DNA of 64,000 nucleotides from Streptomyces griseus (GTDB taxonomy: Bacteria > Actinomycetota > Actinomycetes > Streptomycetales > Streptomycetaceae), in contig NZ_MDKB01000002.1 of NCBI RefSeq assembly GCF_001715295.1, positions 951,522 to 1,015,521 on the forward strand, in the 5' to 3' direction. Below, in pieces: positions 27,571-36,137 of this stretch. The first letter of the stretch is position 1. Every line of letters begins with the position of its first letter. The position numbers and the translations under genes were made by a program. The notes beneath the pieces were generated by a model. That model made no database searches, was not told the DNA's origin, and was given only the letters and a program-made list of their open reading frames with translations.

Positions 27571-27924
27571 TCAGGTCCAGAGCGTGGCGATGAAGATGTT
27601 GGCGACCGTCAGCCCGCCCACGGCCGCGAACGCGCCCTTGTCCACCTTCTCCTCGTCCCGCTTCACGTAGACGAGGGCGAGGATCACGATCAGGATCAGC
27701 AGCTTGACGCCGATCTTGATGTTGTTGACGTTCTGGTCGTCCGCCTGGTTGAGCCCGACCAGGGCGACGCCGGTGACCAGCATGGTGAGCGCCCCGTGCA
27801 GCATGGCGGGCACGAAGCGGGCCGTGCCCGCCCCCATGGCCTTCATCTGGGTCAGGAAGCCGCCCAGCAGGGAGGCGATGCCGATGACGTGCAGGGCCAC
27901 GAAGACATTGATGAGTACGTCCAT
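27571..27924 (-). CDS. Small integral membrane protein
   Basis: The 117-residue protein (MDVLINVFVALHVIGIASLLGGF) has four hydrophobic spans: about 3-22, 38-58, 70-90 and 97-115. A charged loop VKRDEEKVDKG lies near 88-98. It looks like a conserved Streptomyces inner-membrane protein; there is no catalytic motif and I cannot name a function. It is convergent with the NlpC/P60 gene and divergent from the second one. Confidence 0.8.
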   Translation of the reverse strand: MDVLINVFVALHVIGIASLLGGFLTQMKAMGAGTARFVPAMLHGALTMLVTGVALVGLNQADDQNVNNIKIGVKLLILIVILALVYVKRDEEKVDKGAFAAVGGLTVANIFIATLWT

Positions 27925-28286
27925 GGCCGCAGCCTAGCCGTGGTCATATCAGCACTCTTCGGCCAGGTACGACTTCCCTACGAGAGCCGCGCTTGCGCGC
28001 GGTCGTGCCCGAAACGCCGGACACGGAACGACTTTTCGGTCACGTACGGTCAACGAAACGTCACATGCGGGCAATAGGCGTCATTACACCTCTTCGCGGT
28101 GCGCCAGGTCTAGCGTCCCTCCCAGGTGACCGGATCTCCACCGCCGCCCCGTACCGGGGCGGCACCCGGTCGCCCCGCCAGGAACACACGGCGGTCGGCC
28201 ACTCCCCCGTCGGGGCCCGCCGCCGGATCCGGGCGGGCCCGTCGGCACCCACCGACGGGCAGTCGAACGGAAGGATCCACGCCCCC
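27925..28286. other. Upstream region of the second NlpC/P60 gene
   Basis: No gene is visible in these 362 bases. The segment 27990-28100 is relatively AT-rich (AACGAAACGTCACATGCGGG) and probably holds the promoter. I looked for ydaO blocks and found none of the diagnostic ones. Confidence 0.5.
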
Positions 28287-29354
28287 GTGGCCGCCCCCCG
28301 CAAAGCCGCTCACCGCAAGCCCAAGCAGCGCCTGTTCACCGGTCCTGCTGCCCGCACCGCAGCCACCCTGGCCTTGGCCGGAGCGGCGACCGCGACCGCA
28401 TTCGAAGGCGGCGCCCAGGCCGAGCCCCAGCTCACCCCCGCCCAGGTCAAGGCCAAGGTCGACCGGCTGTACCACGACGCCGAGGTCGCCACCGAGCAGT
28501 ACAACGGCGCGAAGGAGAAAGCCGCGGCCTCGGCGAAGGCCCTCGACGCCCTGCGCGACGAGGCCGCCCGCAGGACCGAGCGCCTCAACGCCTCGCGTGA
28601 CGCCCTCGGCTCGTTCGCCGCCGCCCAGTACCGCAGCGGCGGCATCGACCCCGCCGTCCGGCTGGTGCTCTCCTCCGACCCCGACCAGTACCTCGAACGG
28701 GCCGCGTACCTGGACCGGGCCGGCGACCGGCAGGCCGGCGCGCTCAACGGAGTGCGCCGCCAGGTCGGCGAGCTCGCTCAACTGCGCGCCCGCGCCGAGG
28801 AGGAGCTCGCCGTCCTCAAGGCCCGCCGGGCCGAACTGCGCGAGCGCAAGGACACGGTCCGCACCAAGCTGGCCGACGCCCAGAAGCTGCTGGCCACGCT
28901 GAACGCCGCGGAGCGGGCCGACTACGAGCGCTCCGCGGACGCCGCCCACGGCGGCGCCGTCCGCGCCGGCCGCGGCACCCCCCGCGGCTCCGTCGCCGCC
29001 CCCAACGCCCGCGCGGCGCAGGCCGTCGCCTTCGCGTACGGGGCGCTCGGCAAACCGTACGTGTGGGGCGCCAGCGGCCCCTCCTCCTTCGACTGCTCAG
29101 GGCTCACCCAGGCCGCGTGGCGGACCGCCGGTGTCTCCCTGCCCCGCACGACGTACTCCCAGATCAACGCGGGCCGACGGGTCTCCCGTTCCGAACTGGC
29201 CCCGGGCGACCTGGTGTTCTTCTACTCCGGGATCAGCCACGTCGGGCTCTACGTGGGCGGCGGGCAGATGATCCACGCCCCGCGCCCGGGCGCCCCGGTC
29301 CGCATCGCCTCCGTCAGCGACATGCCTTTCGCGGGGGCGACCCGGGTGGCGTGA
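28287..29354 (+). CDS. Secreted NlpC/P60 (C40) endopeptidase, second paralogue
   Basis: The 355-residue protein starts at a GTG (VAAPRKAAHRKPKQR) with GGAAGGA about 11 bases upstream. A signal peptide (ARTAATLALAGAATATAFEGGAQA) precedes a coiled-coil region (AEVATEQYNGAKEKAAASAKALDAL), closely similar to the gene at 26289. The catalytic domain has Cys in SFDCSGLTQAAW (about 269), His in GISHVGLY and His in MIHAPRPG. It should hydrolyse stem peptides of peptidoglycan. Unlike its paralogue it has no recognisable riboswitch, so the two are probably expressed under different conditions. It is convergent with the response regulator. Confidence 0.94.
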   Translation: MAAPRKAAHRKPKQRLFTGPAARTAATLALAGAATATAFEGGAQAEPQLTPAQVKAKVDRLYHDAEVATEQYNGAKEKAAASAKALDALRDEAARRTERLNASRDALGSFAAAQYRSGGIDPAVRLVLSSDPDQYLERAAYLDRAGDRQAGALNGVRRQVGELAQLRARAEEELAVLKARRAELRERKDTVRTKLADAQKLLATLNAAERADYERSADAAHGGAVRAGRGTPRGSVAAPNARAAQAVAFAYGALGKPYVWGASGPSSFDCSGLTQAAWRTAGVSLPRTTYSQINAGRRVSRSELAPGDLVFFYSGISHVGLYVGGGQMIHAPRPGAPVRIASVSDMPFAGATRVA

Positions 29355-29495
29355 ACTCCGCGCCGGCCCGGGACCGGCGGGAGGAAGGCCCGGGGAAGGC
29401 CCGCCGGGACCGCGGAGACCGCTGCCCGGCCGCCCGTACGCTCGCCCTGCGCTCCCCCGGCCACCGCGTGGCCCGCGCACGGGCGGGCGTCGGGC

Positions 29496-30191
29496 TCAGA
29501 CCAGCCGCCGGGCCGTCGCCCACCGGGTCAGCTCGTGCCGGTTGGACAGCTGGAGCTTGCGCAGCACCGCCGAGACGTGCGACTCGACCGTCTTCACCGA
29601 GATGAACAGCTGCTTGGCGATCTCCTTGTACGCGTACCCCCGGGCGATCAGCCGCAGCACCTCCCGCTCGCGCTGGGTCAGCCGGTCCAGGTCCTCGTCG
29701 ACCGGGGGCGCGTCCGTCGAGGCGAAGGCGTCGAGGACGAAGCCGGCCAGCCGCGGCGAGAACACCGCGTCGCCGTCCTGGACCCGGAAGACCGAGTCGA
29801 CCAGGTCGGTGCCGGTGATGGTCTTGGTGACATAACCGCGGGCCCCGCCCCGGATGACGCCGATGACGTCCTCGGCGGCGTCCGACACGGACAGCGCCAG
29901 GAAGCGGACCGGGTTCTCCACCGCACCCATCATGGGGGCGCAGCGCCGCAGGACCTCGACGCCGCCACCACCGGGGAGGTGGACGTCGAGGAGGACGACC
30001 TCGGGACGGGTCGCCGTGATCACGGTGACCGCCTGGTCGACGTCGGCCGCCTCGCCGACGACCTCGACGCCGGTCTCCTCGGTACGGCCGATCTCGGCCT
30101 GGACCCCGGTGCGGAACATCCGGTGGTCGTCGACGAGCACGACCCGTACCCGGCGCTCCGGGCCCCCGGTGGCTTCGGTGTTCTCGGTCAT
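29496..30191 (-). CDS. NarL/LuxR-family response regulator (LiaR-like)
   Basis: The 231-residue protein has a receiver domain with acidic pocket VLVDDHRMF, phospho-acceptor Asp in VVLLDVHLPG, and Lys in GYVTKTI. It ends with a LuxR-type helix-turn-helix (LTQREREVLRLIARGYAYKEIAKQLFISVKTVESHV). The start codon overlaps the stop of the upstream kinase gene by four bases (ATGA), so the pair is translationally coupled. Together with the PspC-kinase and the divergent PspC protein it forms an envelope-stress type module resembling LiaFSR; targets are not visible. Confidence 0.93.
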   Translation of the reverse strand: MTENTEATGGPERRVRVVLVDDHRMFRTGVQAEIGRTEETGVEVVGEAADVDQAVTVITATRPEVVLLDVHLPGGGGVEVLRRCAPMMGAVENPVRFLALSVSDAAEDVIGVIRGGARGYVTKTITGTDLVDSVFRVQDGDAVFSPRLAGFVLDAFASTDAPPVDEDLDRLTQREREVLRLIARGYAYKEIAKQLFISVKTVESHVSAVLRKLQLSNRHELTRWATARRLV

Positions 30192-31474
30192 TCGCTCGCC
30201 CTCTCCATCTCCAGCTCGACCTCCGTGCCCCCACCGGGCACCGGACGCAGCCGCGCCGTACCGCCGTTGCGCTGCATCCGGCCGATGATCGATTCTCGTA
30301 CGCCCATCCTGTCGCCCGGGACGGCGTCCAGGTCGAAGCCCGGACCCCGGTCCCGTACCGAGACGAAGACGGTGCGTCCCTCGACCTCGGCGAAGACCTG
30401 GACGGCCCCGCCCTCGCCACCGTACTTGGCGGCGTTGACCATGGCCTCGCGCGCGGCCTGCATCTGTGCCGCCAGCTTCTCGTCGAGCGGGCAGTCGCCG
30501 ACGACCACGACCTCCAGCGGTACCCCGTGCTTGTCCTCGACCTCGGCGGCGGCCCGCTTGACGGCCTCCGCGAGGGTCGCGGGCTCGTCGTCCTCGTCCT
30601 TGCCGGTGCCCTCCGGGTTGTACAGCCAGTTCCGCAGCTCGCGTTCCTGGGCGCGGGCCAGCCTGCGGACCTCCCCGCCGTCGTCCGCACTGCGCTGGAT
30701 CAGGGTGAGGGTGTGCAGCACGGAGTCGTGGACGTGCGCTGCCACTTCGGCGCGCTCCTGCGCCCGGATGCGCATCAGGCGTTCCTCGGAGAGGTCCTGG
30801 GTCATCCGTACGAGATAGGGGCCCGCCAGGAGCGCGATGCCGGTGAGTACGGCGATGGCGGCGGTCAGTACGTTGCCGAGCTGGGCGGCCGAGCCGCGGA
30901 CCACGAGGAAGACCGCGAGGCCGAGGCCGACGAGGGCGACCCCGGCCAGCCCGCGGGCCAGGTGCAGCACACGGCGGCGGCGGCCGACCTCGATCCAGCG
31001 GGCCCGTCGCGCGTTGTCGGCCTGGCGCCAGACCAGGACCGAGCCCGCGCCGATCAGCAGCATCGGCCAGATGTAGCGGTCGGCCTCGCTTCCCATGTCG
31101 ACGTTGCCGACGAAGACCATGGCGCCCACGAGCAGCGCGACCAGAGCGAAGACCTGGCCCTTGTCGGGCTTGCGGAGTCTGCGGCGGCCGTCGGGGGCCG
31201 TCTCGAAGACGGAACGCGTCGTCTCCACACCACCCACCCCGAGGGGGACGACGATCCAGAAGACGGCGTAGAGGAGGGCGCCGAGACCGTCCGCGAAGAA
31301 CAGCCCGAGGAAGACGAACCGCACCCAGGCGACGGGGAGTCCGAGGTGCCCGGCGAGCCCGCGCGCCACACCGCCGAGCAGCCGCCCGTCCGCGCTGCGG
31401 TACAGCTTGCGCAGCGGCGGCTCCTCCGGGTCCGGGGCGTGGGAGCTCGGGGCTCGGGTCGTGGCTGTCGGCAT
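30188..31474 (-). CDS. Sensor histidine kinase with N-terminal PspC domain (LiaS-like)
   Basis: The 428-residue protein starts at ATG 31474 (MPTATTRAPSSHA). Residues 28-90 are a PspC domain (LYRSADGRLLGGVARGLAGHLGLPVAWVRFVFLG in two blocks). Several further membrane spans follow to about residue 220. The kinase core has a HisKA_3-type phospho-acceptor region (VAAHVHDSVLHTLTLIQR) and a compact ATPase with AREAMVNAAKYGG and DRGPGFDLDAV. The architecture is that of NarL-partner kinases sensing the envelope. It is coupled to the response regulator by a 4-base overlap. Confidence 0.93.
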   Translation of the reverse strand: MPTATTRAPSSHAPDPEEPPLRKLYRSADGRLLGGVARGLAGHLGLPVAWVRFVFLGLFFADGLGALLYAVFWIVVPLGVGGVETTRSVFETAPDGRRRLRKPDKGQVFALVALLVGAMVFVGNVDMGSEADRYIWPMLLIGAGSVLVWRQADNARRARWIEVGRRRRVLHLARGLAGVALVGLGLAVFLVVRGSAAQLGNVLTAAIAVLTGIALLAGPYLVRMTQDLSEERLMRIRAQERAEVAAHVHDSVLHTLTLIQRSADDGGEVRRLARAQERELRNWLYNPEGTGKDEDDEPATLAEAVKRAAAEVEDKHGVPLEVVVVGDCPLDEKLAAQMQAAREAMVNAAKYGGEGGAVQVFAEVEGRTVFVSVRDRGPGFDLDAVPGDRMGVRESIIGRMQRNGGTARLRPVPGGGTEVELEMERASE

Positions 31475-31676
31475 GGACCGATGGTCACACGTTCCGTACG
31501 GCGGTGGCATCAGGGTCGCCCCGGACTCGTCCCTGATGCCCGCAGCCGTCCCCGGCCGCCGGCATCGGGGCGGGGCGCCCCGGTGGGGCCCTCAGGGGGC
31601 GCCGGGGAGCAATATCAGGGATGGCCCAGGGTCGTCGCGGGTCCCGGGAGGGCGTACGGGCCGTCACCATGGAGCC

Positions 31677-33008
31677 ATGACCGTTCCCCAGGACGCCTCC
31701 CCCGGCGTCACGCCGCCCCAGGAACCGAAACCGCGGCTGCGCCGCAGCCCGCGGCACAAAGTGGTGGCCGGGGTCTGCGGCGGGCTCGGCCGGTACTGCG
31801 ACGTGGACCCGGTGATCTTCCGCATCGTGCTCGGCGTCCTCTCGGTGACCGGCGGGATCGGTCTGATCTTCTACGGCTTCGCCTGGCTCCTCCTTCCCCT
31901 GGACGGCGAGGAGGAGAACGAGGCGCGCAGGCTGCTGTCGGGCCGGGTCGAGGGAGCCTCGCTGATCGCTCTGCTGCTCGCGCTGGTGGGCTGCGGGCTG
32001 CTGCTGTCGATGCTGCACAACGGCAGCATGCTGGCGTTCGCCGCGATGCTGTCGCTGGCCGTCATCGGCTTCTCCGTCTGGACCCAGCACCGCGCGGCGG
32101 CACCCGAGGAGCCGCCGGGCGCGGCCGCGCAGACGCCGAAGGGCGGCGCGGCCCACCCCGCCGGACACGGGGCGCCTCCCGAGGTGAAGGCGCCCCCCAC
32201 ACCGGGCGGCCCGTCGTGGTGGCGGGACCCGATCGTCAAGGACGGTACGACGGGTCCGGCGGGGTCCGGCTACCTCTGGGGGCCCGCCGACGCGGTCTCC
32301 GACCCGGCGGCGCGGCCCCGCAGGGCGACCGCGGACGCCCCCTACCGGGCTCCCTACCGGCCGCCGGGGACCCGGGGCCCACGCTCGATCGGAGGGCTCG
32401 TCCTCGTGCTCGCCCTGGTCGCGGGCGGGCTGGGCACGGGACTGAGCTGGGACTCCCACCCGCTGGGGACGAGCCTGCAGATCGGACTCGCCGCCGCGCT
32501 CGGGGTGTTCGGCCTGGGTCTGCTGACGGCCTCGGTCCTCGGCCGCACCGGGTTCGGCACGGTCGTGCTGGCGATGGTCACCGCGGGACTCCTCGCGGGC
32601 GCCTCGGCCGTGCCCGGGGACATCGGCACCGACTGGGTCCGCGAGGAGTGGAACCCGGCTTCGGCCGCGGCGGTCCGGCCCTCGTACGAGGTGAGCACCG
32701 GCACGGCGAAGCTCGACCTGTCCCGGGTGGAGGTCGCGCGCGGCGGCACGCTGCACACGCGGGTCGAGGTAGCGGCCGGGCGCGCGTTCGTCGTCGTACC
32801 GCGGGGGATGACGGTGGAGCTGGACGCGAAGGCGGGTGTCGGGGAGATCCGGCTGCCGTCGGACGTGCGCACGAACGTGAACGTCGCGGCCGACCGGCAC
32901 ACGCGGCGCACCCTCGGGCCCGTGGAGGGCAGCGCGCCGGCCGGCACGGTCGTCCTGCACATGGAAGTAGGCGTCGGACTAGTGGAGGTCACCCGTGCCG
33001 CGTCATGA
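31677..33008 (+). CDS. PspC-domain membrane protein with LiaF-like C-terminus
   Basis: The 443-residue protein (MTVPQDASPGVTPPQEP) has a PspC domain at about 20-80 (SPRHKVVAGVCGGLGRYCDVDP), several membrane spans up to about residue 320, and a cytoplasmic or outer Pro-rich loop. The C-terminal beta-rich domain (TGTAKLDLSRVEVARGG, then GVGEIRLPSDVRTNVNV) resembles the LiaF/DUF4097-type fold. It is divergent from the kinase/regulator pair with only 202 bases between, so the three probably act as an envelope-stress system in which this protein restrains the kinase. That role is inferred from LiaFSR systems. Confidence 0.85.
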   Translation: MTVPQDASPGVTPPQEPKPRLRRSPRHKVVAGVCGGLGRYCDVDPVIFRIVLGVLSVTGGIGLIFYGFAWLLLPLDGEEENEARRLLSGRVEGASLIALLLALVGCGLLLSMLHNGSMLAFAAMLSLAVIGFSVWTQHRAAAPEEPPGAAAQTPKGGAAHPAGHGAPPEVKAPPTPGGPSWWRDPIVKDGTTGPAGSGYLWGPADAVSDPAARPRRATADAPYRAPYRPPGTRGPRSIGGLVLVLALVAGGLGTGLSWDSHPLGTSLQIGLAAALGVFGLGLLTASVLGRTGFGTVVLAMVTAGLLAGASAVPGDIGTDWVREEWNPASAAAVRPSYEVSTGTAKLDLSRVEVARGGTLHTRVEVAAGRAFVVVPRGMTVELDAKAGVGEIRLPSDVRTNVNVAADRHTRRTLGPVEGSAPAGTVVLHMEVGVGLVEVTRAAS

Positions 33009-33258
33009 GTTCAGGCCCGGCCGCGCGGTGGCGGGCGTCGTCATGCTGGCGCTGGCCGGCGGTTACGCGGCGGACGCCGCCGGGGCCTGGAACGCCTCGT
33101 GGGCGTTCTTCGCCCCGGTGTTCTTCGGGGGCCTGTGCCTCGCGGCCACGGCGACGTGGGGGAGTTACCGGCTGCGCCGCCGCCGCGACGCGAGGAAGGC
33201 GTCGGCGGAGAACTCCGCGGCGCCCGCGAGCAGCAGCGGCAGCCAGGCCATGAGGTAG
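32995..33258 (+). CDS. Small membrane protein overlapping two neighbours
   Basis: The 87-residue frame starts at a GTG (VPRHEFRPGRAVAGVVMLALAGGYAADA) inside the last codons of the PspC gene (14-base overlap). Two hydrophobic segments are present (about 12-32 and 38-58), followed by a basic tail RLRRRRDARKA. Its last 94 bases are antisense to the 3' end of the DoxX gene. The overlap with the upstream gene suggests co-expression with the LiaF-like protein. It has no recognisable family. Confidence 0.6.
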   Translation: MPRHEFRPGRAVAGVVMLALAGGYAADAAGAWNASWAFFAPVFFGGLCLAATATWGSYRLRRRRDARKASAENSAAPASSSGSQAMR

Positions 33259-33671
33259 ACCAGGTCGTTGCCGTAGTAGTAGGGCTCGGTCCGCCAGCTC
33301 ACGGTCAGCCACAGGCTCAGCGATATCAGTGCGCCGCCGAGTGCGGCGAGCCGCGCCCACAGGCCGACGAGCGTGCCGAGGCCGACGACGATCTCCCCGC
33401 ACGCGAGGGCGTACCCGAAGCCCTCGGGGCTCTTCAGCGCGAGGTCGACGAGGGCCGGTACCGCGGACGTGTCGCGCACCACGCGCATCAGGTCGCCGAG
33501 GGACCCCGGCCCGGTCGCCGACAGGAAGGCGCTGTCGGTCAGCTTGTCGATCCCGGCGTAGACGAAGGTGACGCCGAGGAAGATCCGCAGGGGCACCAGT
33601 GCGTACCGTCGCGCCCGGTCCCGGAGGCCTCCGGGCTCCACCGGACCGTAGGAGTTGCCGTACCCGTGCAT
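33165..33671 (-). CDS. DoxX family membrane protein
   Basis: The 168-residue protein has four membrane spans and the DoxX features RIFLGVTFVYAGIDKLTD, ALACGEIVVGLGTLVGLWARLAALGG and the late pattern YYGNDLVYLMAW. DoxX-type proteins have been linked to quinone- or thiol-based redox defence, but the exact role here is unknown. The ATG at 33671 (MHGYGNSYG) has GGCGGGG upstream. It overlaps the convergent small gene by 94 bases at the 3' end. Confidence 0.88.
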   Translation of the reverse strand: MHGYGNSYGPVEPGGLRDRARRYALVPLRIFLGVTFVYAGIDKLTDSAFLSATGPGSLGDLMRVVRDTSAVPALVDLALKSPEGFGYALACGEIVVGLGTLVGLWARLAALGGALISLSLWLTVSWRTEPYYYGNDLVYLMAWLPLLLAGAAEFSADAFLASRRRRSR

Positions 33672-33756
33672 CACTGCCCCGCCTTCCGTCGGCCCTTCGG
33701 ACAGACCATACGTACGCCGGTCGGGCGCGACTCACCAGGGTGTGCGGTCCGGCACC

Positions 33757-35061
33757 TCAGTCCGTGACCTCGATCGGGCAGGCGTTGGTCTCCACGCCCG
33801 CCGCGGTGACGACCTGCACGTCCACGACGCCGGGCTCGACCTCGACCGGTACGGGCACGGTGAGCACGGTGTCGGCCGGGTTGGCGAAGCCTCCGGCGAC
33901 GGGGATCAGCGGCACGTGGACGTGCACCCGGCCGATCCTGACGACCACCCGTGCCAGCCGGTCGGGGCTGCCCGCACCGGCCGGTACGAAGCCGGCGCCA
34001 CGGATCTCGATGTCGTCCCCGGTACGGATCGGGGCGTCCAGGTCCCCCGCCTCCCTGGCCCGCACGACCGAGAGGATCACCGGGCGCCCGCCCTCCGCGT
34101 ACTTCCCGGAGAAGTACGTCGCCGCGGAGACCGCCACCAGGAGCGCGAGCCCCCACGGCAGGTCCGGCAGCTGTTCGGGGCGGCGCGCGAGGCGGACCGC
34201 GGCGAACAGCACGGCGACGGCGCTGACGAGGACGTACTGCACGTCCGTGAAGCTGCCGCGCCCGGAGTCGTCGGTGAGCAGGTCGGCGGCGCGCGGCCGG
34301 TCGGCCCGCAGCTTCTGCAGACGCTGCGCCAGGACCCGTACGGTCACCACACGGCGTACGAGGACGGCGACGGCACACACCAGGGCGAGCACGGTGAGCA
34401 CCCCGGCCGAGCGGACCAGGTCCAGGCCCTCGATCAGTTCGTCCCGGTCGGCGTGGCCGGAGGCACCGGCCAGTTGGAGCGCGAGGACGAGCACGGCGAA
34501 CACGGCGAGCAGCACCCAGGAGGCGGCGACGGTGCGTGAGGTGGAGAGCCGGTTGTCCTCGCCGATGAGAGGGGCGAGCAGACCACCGCGGGCCCGGTGG
34601 AGGCGGGCGGCGCCCGTCAGCAGCACCGCGGTGACGAGCCCCGCGATCAGGCCCGCCGTCCGGGCGGTGGACCAGCCGGCGCCGACGGCGGTGGCGGTCT
34701 CACCGATGACCAGCACCGCGACTCCGCCCCAGACGACGGCGAGCGTGCGCCACCAGACCACGTGGAGCCAGGCGTCACCGGCTTCCCTGCCGCGTTCGGC
34801 GACGTCCCGGGCCGACCCCGTCAGCTCGTCCGAGACCCACTGCCGGGACGCGGACGCGGAGCGGGCGACCCCGGCGGGCAGGCCCTTTCCCGCGGCCAGC
34901 TCGTCCCGCTTGGTGAGGAAGGCCGCCACCGCGCGCCGGTGTCCCTCGCGTGCTCCGTGCGGGCAGTCGCCGCACGTACAGCCACCGCCGTGCGCGCCTT
35001 GCGCCCTCGCCTCGTCCAACGCCACGGGGAACGCCGCCCTTTCCCGCACTCGTACAGCCAA
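33757..35061 (-). CDS. Multi-pass membrane protein with a Cys cluster and beta-rich C-terminus
   Basis: The 434-residue protein (MAVRVRERAAFPVALDEARAQ) has near its N-terminus a metal-ligand-like cluster CTCGDCPHG (about 28-36), then six or so hydrophobic segments (for example TLAVVWGGVAVLVIGETATAVGA and GVLTVLALVCAVAVLV). The C-terminal 120 residues are soluble and beta-rich with IRTGDDIEIRGAGFVPAG, which looks like an IPT/TIG-type Ig fold. I do not recognise the family. It lies just upstream of DoxX on the same strand (85 bases). Confidence 0.8.
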   Translation of the reverse strand: MAVRVRERAAFPVALDEARAQGAHGGGCTCGDCPHGAREGHRRAVAAFLTKRDELAAGKGLPAGVARSASASRQWVSDELTGSARDVAERGREAGDAWLHVVWWRTLAVVWGGVAVLVIGETATAVGAGWSTARTAGLIAGLVTAVLLTGAARLHRARGGLLAPLIGEDNRLSTSRTVAASWVLLAVFAVLVLALQLAGASGHADRDELIEGLDLVRSAGVLTVLALVCAVAVLVRRVVTVRVLAQRLQKLRADRPRAADLLTDDSGRGSFTDVQYVLVSAVAVLFAAVRLARRPEQLPDLPWGLALLVAVSAATYFSGKYAEGGRPVILSVVRAREAGDLDAPIRTGDDIEIRGAGFVPAGAGSPDRLARVVVRIGRVHVHVPLIPVAGGFANPADTVLTVPVPVEVEPGVVDVQVVTAAGVETNACPIEVTD

Positions 35062-35415
35062 CTCGCCTCTGATTCCTGCGAATTGTGCCGTACGGGGCGG
35101 GCATCGCCCGCATCGGGGCGGGCCGCGGTCACACGGAGCCCGTATGTGCGAATATCAGGTGCCCGGAACGAGGCAGGCGAGACCCAGCGTCCCCGGGAGC
35201 CCCCGTCGTACCCGGTCCGCCGGGCGTCCACGGCCGCGTCGGCGATCCGGGCTCCGGGGGCGGGATCGCAGGCGGTGATCAGCTGGGCCGCTCCTCGGAG
35301 AGCGGGGTGTTCCAGGTGAGGCGCTCGTTCCCCGGGGCGGACATGAGGGCGCGGCCTTCTTCGGTGGACATGGGCCTCAGCCTGGCACGGCGGCTCCGAG
35401 AAGGGCAGCGCATTT
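35062..35415. other. 354-bp stretch without a firm gene
   Basis: A 30-codon frame on the minus strand (35371-35279, beginning MSTEEGRALMSAPG) is the only candidate. It has a possible G-rich site upstream but no family I recognise. It could be a remnant or a very small gene, and I leave it uncalled. Confidence 0.4.
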
Positions 35416-36021
35416 CTACCGGCCCCGGTTGTAGATCTCCGTGAGGTCCGCCTCGAGCGGGAACGGCACATTCAGCTTGAGCTTGTTGTGGTGGATCCCT
35501 GTCGGCGTGTAGGCCTTGAGCGCGGGGTCGAGTTCGTAGACGTACACGACGGGCAGGCCGTCTTCGTTCGCCTCGACCCGCCAGAAGTGGCCGATCCCAG
35601 CCGCAGCATACTTGCGGGGCTTGACATCGCGGTCCCGGTCGACGGAGTCCGGCGAAACCACTTCGACGGCCAGGATGACGTCCTCCGGGGCGTACCACGT
35701 CTGGTCGGCTCCCGTGTCCGCCTCCACGCGGTAGACCAGCAGGTCCGGTTCCGGCCTGTTCCTGCTGTCCAGCCTGATGCTCATCTCCCGGTCGACGTCC
35801 AGACCGTGCGGAAGGTGCGTGAGCAGGGCCCTCTCCAGAAGCCACATCACACGCGTGTGGAACTTCCGCTGCGGACTCATGAAGACGAGACTCCCGTCGA
35901 TCAGCTCGGTGTGCCGCGGCAGATCCGGGAGCCGGTCGAGGTCCTCCGCCACCCAGCCCTCGGGCGGCGGCACCGGGTAGTGGTAGGGCCCGGTCAGCTC
36001 GTCGTGGGGTGCGGCACTCAT
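35416..36021 (-). CDS. Uma2 family (DUF820) restriction-endonuclease-fold protein
   Basis: The 201-residue protein shows the Uma2 pattern: GWVAEDLDRLPDLPRHTELIDGSLVFM, then RPEPDLLVYR and the PD-(D/E)xK-type core VILAVEVVSPDSVDRDRDVKPRKYAAAGIGHFWRV. Acidic residues and Lys of the nuclease motif are present. Such proteins are multicopy in Streptomyces and cyanobacteria, and their role is not established. The ATG at 36021 (MSAAPHDEL) has GGGAG at good spacing; an ATG four codons upstream is also possible. It lies between a membrane-protein gene and guaA, not obviously linked to either. Confidence 0.88.
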   Translation of the reverse strand: MSAAPHDELTGPYHYPVPPPEGWVAEDLDRLPDLPRHTELIDGSLVFMSPQRKFHTRVMWLLERALLTHLPHGLDVDREMSIRLDSRNRPEPDLLVYRVEADTGADQTWYAPEDVILAVEVVSPDSVDRDRDVKPRKYAAAGIGHFWRVEANEDGLPVVYVYELDPALKAYTPTGIHHNKLKLNVPFPLEADLTEIYNRGR

Positions 36022-36075
36022 GATGGCTCCCATGGGGCAGAGTCTCGTCTCCTCGGCCAGCGTACCCAGCGGATA

Positions 36076-36117
36076 CGCCGGTGCCGCCGCCCAGACGGAT
36101 GAGCGACGGCACCGGCG
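36076..36117 (-). terminator. Hairpin terminator of guaA
   Basis: CGCCGGTGCCG (36076-36086) and CGGCACCGGCG (36107-36117) pair over 11 bp with a 20-base loop, 21 bases past the guaA stop on the minus strand. Confidence 0.7.
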
Positions 36118-36137
36118 TTGACCTCAGGAGGCGGGGA

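Noticed and set aside
27925..28286. Second c-di-AMP riboswitch before the NlpC/P60 gene at 28287
   Set aside because: None of the diagnostic ydaO blocks (GGGGTGAATC, GCTAACCCGGTAGGCG) is present.
35279..35371. 30-codon frame on the minus strand (MSTEEGRALMSAPG...)
   Set aside because: No recognisable family, weak start signal and no neighbour dependence. Kept only as a note in the gap annotation.
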